A DNA stretch of 64,000 nucleotides from positions 3,561,866 to 3,625,865 of the forward strand of contig ML133493.1 of NCBI GenBank assembly GCA_003864495.1. The letters run 5' to 3'. How positions within the stretch are numbered: position 1 is the stretch's first letter; each line of letters begins with the position of its first letter. Made by a program: the position numbers and the translations under genes. The DNA is from Nemopilema nomurai (lineage: Eukaryota; Cnidaria; Scyphozoa; Rhizostomeae; Rhizostomatidae). Shown in pieces: positions 29,301 to 41,300 of this stretch. Under the pieces are notes generated by a model that saw only the letters and a program-made list of their open reading frames with translations, was not told the DNA's origin and did not search any database.

Positions 29301-32300
29301 GTTTTGGCTGTTTTAGGCCAGAGTATCGAATGCCTTTCTCGTTCGAGAGGATCGACTCAGACTCCATGCTAAAGGGCCCCCAACTGTAGAAATGCAGCAG
29401 CTTCAGTTTTATCTTTACCAACAAGGGTATTAAATGCCTTTCTTATTCAAAAAGTTTTCAGGGGAATCAAGGAGCGGTTATTGAAGCAATTATAGTTGTG
29501 ATAACGTCACCAAGAAGAATGTAATGAATTTGCTTTCCTATCTTTTAGGTGATAAAGTTATCAGACAAGCATTATGTACGGACTCTGGAAAACAGCATTC
29601 AAGTACGTTCCCTACCTTCGATTTTAATTTGTTGTTTTATTTCAGCTGGTTAAAGCAGTCACTCGATGGAAAAATTCAGCACCTTTACCGTTTGTCCCGA
29701 ATCCTTAGTTCTTTATTAGGGCAGTTTATGCAATCAATATATGGTAAAGTTTAATATTTTTCGGATGCCTCTTCCTATACGCGTTGAATAAAATAAAGGC
29801 AAATAATTGTCATTAAACTTAAACGATGGTAATGTTAATAATAAGTTAAAATTGGGGTTTGGGAATTGAAAAGTATTATTGCATTGCGTTTGGGAGTTGT
29901 CATTCTTACGGTTGCTAGGTAACATTAGTTGCCATTTTCTAATATCAGCTCCTTCTAATAGGAGTCAACGGGAAAAACATTTTTCATGTGAATAGATTTT
30001 GATAATGATAATGAATCAAGTTTCATGAATAGTTTTTTGCCCGCGTGCAAAAATGCGGCACATGTCAAAAGATGTGATAGCAATTACGTGAATCGCTGTT
30101 AACCAAGCTACTTGCCAATTAGGTGTTCTTGACAAGAAATTAGTTGCCGGATTAGTTCCCTTCATTGGATAAGATGGAGGATGTAATCTAAAGGCTCCTG
30201 CTTGTGACCTTAGTAATTCAAAACGACCAAAATTAATACTTCATAATCTTCAAGCCCTTCAATGTCACAATTTTTAAACAAAAGAGATTTTGTTTCACCG
30301 TTTTACCTCAGCCAGTGGTTACTTACCAGACCATTAAGGTTTCAAATAGTCTTACTGTTTAAGTCACCGTACGCTAAAACGCTGACCATTGAAGCTGGAT
30401 TTGCCAGTCTGACCAAAAAGTATGTGCTTTTAATAAACAGGCTGATCTTCATCGTGTCGCTATAATGAAACAGTTTGCATCTTTTCATGGTGCACTATTG
30501 TTGGTGTAATTCTTTTCAGTAACGCTTGAATGCAACTGTATGCTCTGGGGTTTTATGCACGTATCTCATAGAACGTGTTTTTAAGCGCACAAATAATGTG
30601 TTGATGAATTTTTGCTTAAAAACACGTCAAGGCCAGCTCGTGTCACACCCTTTCAATCGGCGAATCTTCGAAGATACAACTTAATACGATCGTCATGTTG
30701 TAATAAATTTTCAATGGTCCCCTGCGTAGGTATAGGCGCTAGAAAAGTATTCCCTCCTCTCAATGTCCTTTTATATATATGAAGGCCAAATAAGCCTTGA
30801 AAGAAGATCAGTAGATCTATAAAATATTTTGTGACTGCAATTGACACAATGATGGAAGAAGCGAATAGGCCACAATTTGCTTGTGTCTTTTCTTGTGAAA
30901 CAATGTGTTTATTAAACTCTCGCTCGTATGTTTCGATTATTCCTAATTAATTTTTCAGGAAAAAGGCTCGATGTTTATTAGTTACTGTTTTTCCTTATCG
31001 AATCATAACAAAAAATTAAACTACAGCAATTTGCGCTTGGAAATTTGTAGGAGTAACTGCGAATCTTATATTGTTATTTTAGTTTGGTACGCCGTTACTC
31101 CTGGAGAATGTTGGAGAGGAACTTGATCCAGTTCTCGAACCAGTCCTGTTGAAGCAGATTTTCAAGCAAGGAGGTGTTGAGTATATTCGGATTGGAGAAA
31201 GTGTCATTCAGTACTCACGGGTAAGCTTAATGGATTTTGTCCGGCTGAATTCCTTCCGTCATCACCTGTCATTCAAGATTTGTTTAGTTAACCCCCGCTG
31301 AGAGGCATTTCTCGCGAATCTCGTGACCAACTTAGCCGAATCACGTGATTAACAGCCAGTGCTTAACAAGATAGCCGGTTGAAGTCCTCCAAAACTGTCT
31401 CATCTCTTAATGGGCCAACTATTTAAGATTTACCACGAAACGTTTTAGTTTTTTTCGGCTGTTAATGGTGCAGATCAGTTCGTTCGGCCAACTTCCTTGT
31501 CATTATTTTCTATAACTTGTCAGCCTTATTCAAATACATTGAAAACGCCCTCATCCACATTACGTCGCTAATTAAGAGATTGAAGACATAATTTTTCCGT
31601 GCTTCGATTTTTTTCTTTTTGTTGACTTCAAATATTGAAACACTGAAATTACCGTAAGGCATGGTTTAAACAAAAGATTTATCTTCCAGTTCGCCGGTGT
31701 ATTCTAATCTGTTAACATGAGATCGTACATCTCGAATTTCATGCTACAACTCAATTAGGCAATTTATAGGATAAAACTTGCCTTTTTGGAGATTATCTGG
31801 TCTTAAGCAAACTTCTGCTCACTTAAGAACTTTTAATCCGTCCCTTTTGTCGCGTAGTAACAATACAAAAACAAGGGGCCTGGTTTCTGACGAGCCATGA
31901 AAAAGAAGCTAGGAAAGCGGTGAATCAAGGCATTGAAGTCAAGTTCCTAAAGTTGTCTTTAATGATGGCCTCGGCTAAGAAAGAATTACCCCTTCCAACA
32001 ATCTATCCTCTTTGGAATACATCTCTTTCATTGGCTTTTCGTCTGTGTTTGTCCCCACTTCTATACAATTACTTCATATGACAAAGCCTGAATCGTTCTG
32101 TTTCTACAGTTTTGGATTCTTGAAATGATCTAAATGAATTTGTGACATTTCAATGGGCAATGAAATGTCAAGTTCTGACCATAACTTGCTAGTAATCGCT
32201 CTGTTCGTCATAATCCTCTTGGCGTTAAGACCTCAAAGTGTCTTCAGGTTTGACAAGCTGTTTTAACTGAAAAGGAGGATTCTACCAGAGGTCTTGAGCC

Positions 32301-35300
32301 CTCAAAAATAATTTTTTTCATTGGCAACTCCCATTTTTGAGCAGTTCATACTATAAAAATAAACACGCTGTCACCTTTGTTGTGTTCAACATGAATAATT
32401 ATTTCTATAGCCGTAATCGTATTTTCTTGTTCTTATGGATGCTGTAGCTTGGCATGAGCGCAAATCTAGACTGCAATATTTGCAATCTGATGGCATTTTG
32501 TGTGAAACATGCAGGTGTCTTCCGTGAATTTTTAGCCGAAGACAACACCCATTTTACAATTCACCAGAAGCAAGAAATTTATTAATGATTTATCTTGCGC
32601 TTTTGCAGTCATCTAAAGTTCTGCTCAATTTTTACAACATATATATTTATGTTACATATGTTATTTAATATAGATTAAAACTTGAACGATGTTTAATGCG
32701 CAAGGAGGAACTCAGTTTGCTTTTTGCTTCTTTTTTAGGATTTTCGTCTGTACATAACAACAAAGTATCGAAATCCCCACTATCTTCCAGAAGTGTCCGT
32801 TAAGGTTTGTATAGAAAAGCTTTTGATACCAGTATTATTTAGCACATTTGGTCATTTAAAAAGTTTCAAAGTGTGCCAAGTTAACAATTAATCTGGAAAT
32901 ATGGAAAAATCAAAATTACTCTGGATTTATTTGTCCTTGGAAATAAAGACGCTTTGCTGTGAAATATGTTTAGTTGTAGAAGCTGTCTGTAGTGCACGCG
33001 ATTGTTGCTTAGGTGTTGTTAACCACTGTTTCTAACCACCCCCATTATATGATTATATGTTACTAAGATTTTGGCTGATTGGTCTGTTTGTTCTAATAGA
33101 GTTCAGGTATACACGTTGTACCTTTTGCGTTATAGTCTCTCTTGAACCAAATTTCGCAACACGGGTGATGGGGTTGGGAGTCTCACCATGCGCCCTTGCA
33201 AGACTTTATGTGATTTCAAATGTAACCCCCAATTTTTAGGTGACGCTTATCAATTTCATGATAACCCCCATGGGCCTCGAGGATCAGCTGCTGGGAATAG
33301 TAGCTGCGAAGGAGAAACCTGACTTGGAAGAGAAAAAGAATCAGCTTATAATTGAAAGTGCGAAGAACAAGAAGGAGGTTGGCTTGATTTTCCAATAAAA
33401 CAGGATAACTTTTTTTAGGTTTTTGTTTGCTAAAATCTCGAACTTTTCGAACTTCCTTAAATACAGAAATTGACCTTTCAAGGCTTTTGGCCCATGTTGT
33501 TTACCAAGTTTATCGTCAAGAATAATGTCTACACCAATTGCGTAAATTAACCCTAATAGAAGTAAGTGTGGTGACTGTGAAAATTATTTTAAATGTTACC
33601 AATGTTACAACGTGTGTTTAGATGAGACTTTATGATTGCACCTTTATTGTGTGAGATAAATCCTTTAAAGATTGAACTATTGAATGATGAAATTCAAGGA
33701 AACATTTATTTCTAGCTGAAAGAAATTGAAGACAAGATTCTTGAAGTACTTTCGTCATCCAAAGGAAACATTTTAGAAGATGAAACTGCAATAGAGGTAA
33801 GGAAATGGATACATTACTCTGCAAATTGACTGTTTGGCCATTGCCTGTTTATTGACCATTGACGTGGATGTCTGTTTACTGAAAAGACCAGCTTAGCGTA
33901 CTGTTCAACACTACTTAGCGTTTGACCTTGATGAAATCATCACTTAGTTGTAATGTGAGGTATACTATTGATTATTGAAGTTTTTTGAAATTCTTAAAAG
34001 TAGTCAATTATCTCATTTTGTAGATCCTCTCTTCAAGCAAAGTGCTTTCAGAGGAAATAACCTTGAAACAAGAGATTGCCACAATAACTGAATGTGAGAT
34101 CGATTCAACCAGAAACGGATACCAGCCCGTACGTTGACTTATTTTTCACTCCGTGCCAAAGTCATTCAAAAATATTTGAAAGGCTATAACTGAGAGTCAT
34201 TTCGCATCATGCAAAATGGCATGTTACTAGCAGTCCGAAATTGCGAACTCGCCATTTTATACTAAATTTATACTGGTATTAGTGCTATAACCAGGTCAAT
34301 TGGTTGTGATTATTGTCTAAAGCCAGTGCAAATTACTCACCTTGGACTTCGTATTGTTGGCAATTGTGCTGCTTGAAAGTTGTTATAAGGGACAATTGGC
34401 TTTAATTTTGGTTTTCAATTAACTTGTTTTCGTTGAAAAATGGCTTTCAACGCTCTTTTTTATTACCTTGGGCTCCTTGTTGTGAGTGAGCCCGTTTTAC
34501 CTGGTCAGCGGTTTCACATTCGTGGTCACGACTTTTTCTGTAAATAATATGCCAGTTGTTTCAATCTTTGGGCAAATCTTCTGCTTTTTATTTATATATA
34601 GTTTGATTCATTGTTATTTATTAGTTCAATGTCAATGCAGCAATGATGCCACAAGATAGTAAAAGGGCCGAAGAGACCCTCCCGCTAGCTCCCTTTTGTT
34701 GACGTTTTTGTTATTCCAGAGTATTGTAGTCTGGAATGGTCAACCTAATTTTCGCGCGAAGGCTACAATCGGAATTCCCTTTTCTCGCCCTCTCAATTAA
34801 CCCGATTAACCTCGCTTTCGTGTTATGCACAACTGTGCCAATGTGCAAAGTGTTCTTAGCAACGAAAGGGTGTTCCATTTGTATTTTCCCTATACTATCA
34901 TTGTTACCAGCCTATGAAACGCACTAACTGTTGATAGTAGCTACTAAATGTCGTAATGACTGAGGACAGAAACCTTTGATGTGTAGCAGCTGTTGATACT
35001 TTCCCAGTAATCTTGGAACCTCTTACATCAAGCAATTGGAGAACATCTCCTTGCATCTGTATTGGAATTGGGCATGGATTATGGGAACCGAAAAGTTGTA
35101 ACGCTTTATTTTTACTGTCTCTATTTTCAGGTCGCAAAGCATTCGTCTATCCTCTTCTTTACAATTTCTGACCTTGCGAACATTGATCCGATGTACCAAT
35201 ATTCCCTGAACTGGTTCATCAATTTGTTTCTGCAGGTAAGAAGATTGAACCATTGTAGCCTTCGCTTTACATACCATCAAGTTTTTATAAATCATATGCT

Positions 35301-38300
35301 TTTCTATCTTATTAGTCTCTTGTTCTCTTAAAGAAAAGTAAACGAATATTATAGCTATTCAGAGAACTCTTTGTTATGTATTTAAATTGAGACTCAGATA
35401 TTTCGACTTTTTGTCAATGAAATTGTTTTCTCTAATTTAAATTCAAAAGTTTGAAATTGTAGTATATCATCTCCTTTGCTGTAAGCATTTAGGATTGTAG
35501 AAGATAACTCAACATTGTTGATAAACTGAGGAATTCGATTCCCAATAGTTGCTGCTGCAGCATTTCCATCTTTCTTGAAATTCATCTGCACACACTTTGA
35601 GGAGTGTCTGTGAACAAGTATATCTTTCTATAGTCCATCGAAGGAAGTGCCCCATCGGACGTCCTGGTTGAGCGTATAGTCAACTTGAACGACCATTTCA
35701 CCTACAGGTAAGGACATCTCACCTACAGAGCCTTTGGGTATTTACGTTCGGGCACCATTTTCAGGACAGTGTAGTAAAAAGCATGTTTCTAGAAGTGATT
35801 TCAGCAGAAGGAAGGTTTAAATGATCTACATGGTCATTCTGGTTTATTTTCACGCGAGGTCATACATTTATCAATGTATCTATCATTCGAAGGTTTGATA
35901 CGCGGCTTCTCGTTTAGAATAAAAAAACGCTCTGTTAACACTTCCTAGTACGAAAGGAGCAGTAAGGCTCCTACTTTTGCTGGGAAAGTTCACACTTAAA
36001 TCCTGCTCTTAATAATCTGAATATAGACTTCACCATGATGTTAGATTTTAAATTCAGAAACCTTTCTTACCATTTAGATTTAAGCATCTGCCTATGGATT
36101 TGCACTCACTTTGTTGATTTCACAGTAATGTACTGAAACAAATATCCTTCGAGCTTGAATTTTTAAATAAAAGATGCAAATATCTGATGGCCACCATTTC
36201 AGCTTGCGTCTTTGGCAAGACCGTTCATCTTTAGTGGGCGACATTAGGAAATGCTGTTAATCTGACCACCAAGGAGTTATTTTGGTGAAAGCCAGTCATC
36301 ACTGGAGTCTAATTTCCTTTGCCGAATCCTTTGCCCACTCTTAAGTTTACTATACACTCAGTGTACTAGATATCGATTAAGCAGGGCCGTTTTTGTGGTT
36401 CAAAGTCTAGATGAATTTTTTGATGTGTTTGCTCATGGTGATAACCAGCCAAACACTATTCATCCTCTTTTTGGAATTGAAAGTCAGCCGTTTTTTTCTG
36501 TGGGCTGCACGTAAATATGATAATATCACAGCTCCATTCACAAACTTTGAATCGTAATCTTTTTCATTCCTACAAATTGACTTCACTAAGTCCGTGAATT
36601 TTTCGCAACCAATGAATGAACCTGTTTGCCACTCGTAAATTCTGGGCCATGTCACCAATCGTTTTGTGAATTGTGATCCCTAAGTCAGATTAACAAGTCA
36701 CCATCGGACCCCCTCCCCCAGAGGTTTGTGGAGCTTTGAGGTTTTGTAACAGTTTCACACTTAGGCAAAATCAGCTTTGTGGGTATGAGGCTCATAACTC
36801 TGTTTAAAACGTCTCTAAGGACAAGAACATAACCTTTAAAATCGCTACATTGCGCATATGCAAGAATGATATCAACGCGATCAGGAAAGTATTGCAAACG
36901 CGATTACAGTGCCAGGGGAAGTGCTACTACAAGATTGCAATGGATAATCCGGCCTAAAGACTTCTCTTTTCAGTCTGGGACACCCGATCAGTAAAATTTC
37001 AATGCTTCCAGACTCCCCTCTTATTGTTCAGCAATTCGAGGCTTGAATAGCCCGAGCCAGGAATAAGTTTCATCTCAGTTTCCTATACATAGTTCAGGGC
37101 TGCTCAATCTCTGTGGTTTAGTCAATCGAGCTATGATGTACACAGCTGAATCCATTCTGTACTACTCAACGCATGATGACCTTCTTACCTTTGACTCCAA
37201 TGGCTCGCCTCAATTAGAAGCAGATATTCGACAAGCGGACCTCTCCACGCTCTCACTAACTGAACCAAGGTCTTTTGTTACATATTTTCATGGTCAACTT
37301 TCATTACTTCAGTGGAAATGTTTTCGAGGAAATCAACCAGGGCCACATTTAGGACCGCCGGGGCTCTGGGCCCAAATTTGATTGGATCCCTTAAATCACT
37401 ACTTCGTTTAGGTTTTCAAAACGTTGCTCGGGGGCCCCTGATGTCGAAAATCTTAGGGGGCCCGGACCCAGTAGGCCAATGGGTCAGTGCATCGCTGAAA
37501 TCAACGGTTGATGCCATTTAATTTGAAAAAGCAGTAGTGATATTCTTTAATGGCTTGTTTGATCATCTTCTGTACCAGAAGAATATAGTTGAAAGCGAAG
37601 TTATATTCAAAGTTATTGCTCGAGAAGGATAATCTGAAATGGGATTCATGACAGACTGGTGTGAGGGGAATATGTTATGATTGTAGTCCCAAGTTTAAAA
37701 ATAACTCTTTATTTAACCCCCAGGTTTTTGTAATATTTGTAACCAATGAGGGCTGGTAGGCAAAGCTAAGGTCACATGACTTTTACTGTTTTATTTGTGA
37801 CTTGGCGAAATTTTAACCGCCACAGGGCGCATGCGTGAAGAATTAAGAAGCATGTTTCAGCGGTGAAAAAAGTGAGTGCCATTTTGCAAAAAGTCAGGGG
37901 ACACCCGGGATTGAACCAGGGACCTCTCGATCTGCAGTCGAATGCTCTACCACTGAGCTATATCCCCATGTTTATACCATGCTCAAACTGGTAGTGAAAT
38001 AGTTGAGCAGGTCGACTATTTGAACCGGTGGTTAGCCAAATAGAAGGAACGCCAACTGGTGTTTTGAGGCTTACGTCATTACATAATGCAGCCACAACAG
38101 CAACGCTAGAAAATGATTGAAACAATATAACTGGTATAACTCTAGTCTTTCTTATTCAATAATGCAATGTGTGTTCATGATGTGTTAGGAACCTTACCCA
38201 GCGTACTGGCTCGCTTCCAGACCCCTGCCGCCCACTGGTACGCTGACGAGCTCCATAGACATTGACGTCAAACAATCTTGTAAAAGATACGTTTACATCA

Positions 38301-41300
38301 ATGGCTCTTGCTCGAAGTCCTACCTTGTAAACGCATTGTGTGCCCTACTTAAACATGTGAATGTTTTGCCAAGAAATGCAGCCGTGGTCATCATTTTTTT
38401 TACATTGCTTCCTGTGGTTGGCCTTTCCGTTTCCTAGCTGCTAGCGATTTTCGCTCTTCCCAAATTCGGAGCTTGAACGAATTATTGGCAATGTTTGCCA
38501 GTTCATCTCAGCTTTCACAACTCAAACTATGTGCCCCTCCTTTCATACAAATTTCTGGCTTTTTCTCTAATCGCTTATGAACCTTAAAATGGCGTCTCTC
38601 GTATTTCTAGACAGATCTTTCTTTTCCTTTGCTGATCTTTCCTCCTTCTAAGCTTTTCTGAAATATCAAATTTTTCGTGTCCTCTGTTTGCCTAGTACAT
38701 CTCCGATAATACAGGGCATTTCACCTCTAATCCGTCTAGAAACTAGACGAAACATGCTTCAACTAGCTTGAGGTGGTGGTGGGAATAATGGCGGTCGTGT
38801 TTAAGATCTGAAAACTCAATGTAATCCTGAATTGATTTTTTGAAAAGAGGTGTTTCTGATTTCTTTGGCTAAATCTTACCTGCAAATCCAGGCATATTTT
38901 TAGCCTCAAAGTAATTTTATAACGGTGAACATTCTTTCTTTGTAAGGCAGGCAGTTCAGAATGCGGTTACCTCAGGCACATATGAATCTGCCGCTTGGTT
39001 TTAAAAGTTTCGACGGCCTGGAAGTGGCTAAGACCGCTTGGCATTAATTCGCTCATCATCTATCTTTACGACTTTATCTACTGTAACTACTTTTTGACCT
39101 TTTCTGGCAGATTAAAGAGTGCTTCTTTTTTGAATCAAACAGGCCCTTACAGAAACAAATGGGCCCTAAATCAAATAAAAGAGTGTACAATTGATGCCAA
39201 AAAGAAGAACAATAATTTCTCTCCCAATATATTCTCTGCCAATTCCTCATTACCAAAGTCTTTATTTACATTGTGAGCCTAACTCAAAAGATAACGGTTT
39301 TATTCTTTCGCTCTATCTTTCGCTCTAGGTTTATTGCAGTAAACCTTTCACTCTAGGATAAAAGATTTACTTTTCCTTTCAAAGTTTATTCTATCATTGT
39401 TCAGCATAACACCAAAAGCCAGAGTAATTATGTACTACCTTTTGAATTCATAATCCCCTTGCACATATTTACATAAAAGGTGCAAGCTAACGAACAAAGA
39501 TAAAGCCAGGCAATATCTGCAAGCATCCTGCCATGGTGCCATGTAATAGATCTCGAATCTATGGCAATTTGTGGGGGGGAGGGGGGGGGGGTGGTCATTC
39601 TTTAGTGCATGTCCAATTTATTGGGCAAATTTTGGTTCTTTCTGCGTGAAATCCTTTGCGTTACGACATAAATTACAAAAAGGGGCTTGCATGAAAATTT
39701 TTGACTTCTGCAATGAAGCTGATGTGCTTTTTAAAGCAGGGCTACTCTCAGCTTTCTATAATATATCTACAAAACGCAATGATAGGGTTAGTATTGATTC
39801 AAGCGACGAAATTTATAAATAATCAGATCCCAGATCTTACTGATGCGTTATCAAGTTACGCGTATTTAAATAGAGGTAAATTACCCTTAGTAATCAAAGA
39901 GTCGGCTGATTTGGCCATTGACACTAGAGCGCTTCCTGGAACCAGCAATCCGCTTGCCGTTGGTGTTACCTCACAGTGGATTAGATGAAAAGGAATTCAT
40001 TGCAGCTGTTGTCTCGACCTCATTACCCTTACAAAAACTTGGCCTTTTAGAGAGCAACGAAACCAACCGAAGTAGTCTTGGGTCCTCGGAGCATTTCACT
40101 TCACTTGCAGCTTCAACTGAGTTGGCAAGGCGAATAGGGTTGGCCCTTTCCCTTGGCCCCGAACCTTGGAAGTTCTCCTTAGCGAGATCGTATGCTTTTA
40201 GCCATCGTTTTTTAGCCATGTTTAGTCTTTTCAAGTCCTTCTCGCTTTCCCTAGGATTGCTTCCAACGTCATCCTTAAACATACGATGCATTGGAGGCAA
40301 AAATGTCACTCGATGCTCTAAATCAAATCGCTGTTGCTTTGTCATGTTTTTCACCATATTGACTTTAGTGATACTCTCCAAGTCATCTTGCTCTTTTATT
40401 GGCCCTAGCTCGTCGTCCTGCGAATTTCTCTCACACGTATACTGTGCATTTGAACTGTGTCTTCTGGATCGTGTTGGTTTGGATTTTTGTTCTGTGTATG
40501 ACATAATGTTGTTGTTCGATTCAGTTGGTATATCACTGTCAGACTTGCGCCCCTCTCGCCCTCGTCTCTTTCCCTCCATGATCTCTCGTTGCCAGTCGGG
40601 TAGACATTCCTCTGTAATAGTTGTATTGAGGGGAAATGAAGTCTCTCTGTTATCAAATGCACTGCTCCCTTCGTGTGGCAAAGATTTTGATAGTTCGTTC
40701 TCAAATACAGTTTCAGTGTTCAGCCTGCTTGTTCTGCGTCCCCGTTTCGTATTCTCACTGTCACCCGATCTAGACGAATCCTCAGAGCTTCGCTGGCTCT
40801 GTACATTTTCTCTGGAACTTCCAGTGGAAGAACCTTCCTTTTGTAAGCGAATGCCTTCACTGAACGACCTCGAATACTTTCTATCTATTTCTTTTGGGTT
40901 GTTAACCAGAGGCGGAAATAAACAGTCCAATCTGTCGCCGTCATACAGAATTTCCCTTCTTGCCAAATCGCTGTCAGAAATGCTTTTCGGTCCAAACTTT
41001 CCATTTCTCCCACAACCAACCATTTGCCTCTCTGTTTGGTCAAACGCAAGGCTTATTTTTTTCTTTCTTGCTCCTTTCTTCTCGTTGAAGCTACTCGTTA
41101 CATTCAAGTGCTGAACTGCAAATTTCTCCTTCTCCTGCTGGAGCTTCTTCTCAAACTTAAACTTGAGTTTATCGATTTCTTTCACCTTCTCGTTCAGGAC
41201 GCGTCCGATGTACTCGTTTTCCTTTATCAGTCTGTCATCGACCTTCGAAACCCTACGCTTCGAATCCATCTCGCGAAGCTCTGCCCTCTACGAATTGCCT

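Noticed and set aside
39918..41114. 398-codon plus-strand frame as a real gene
   Set aside because: Hydrophobic, leucine/serine-rich translation typical of the antisense of a charged ORF. The minus strand has the better start context and composition.
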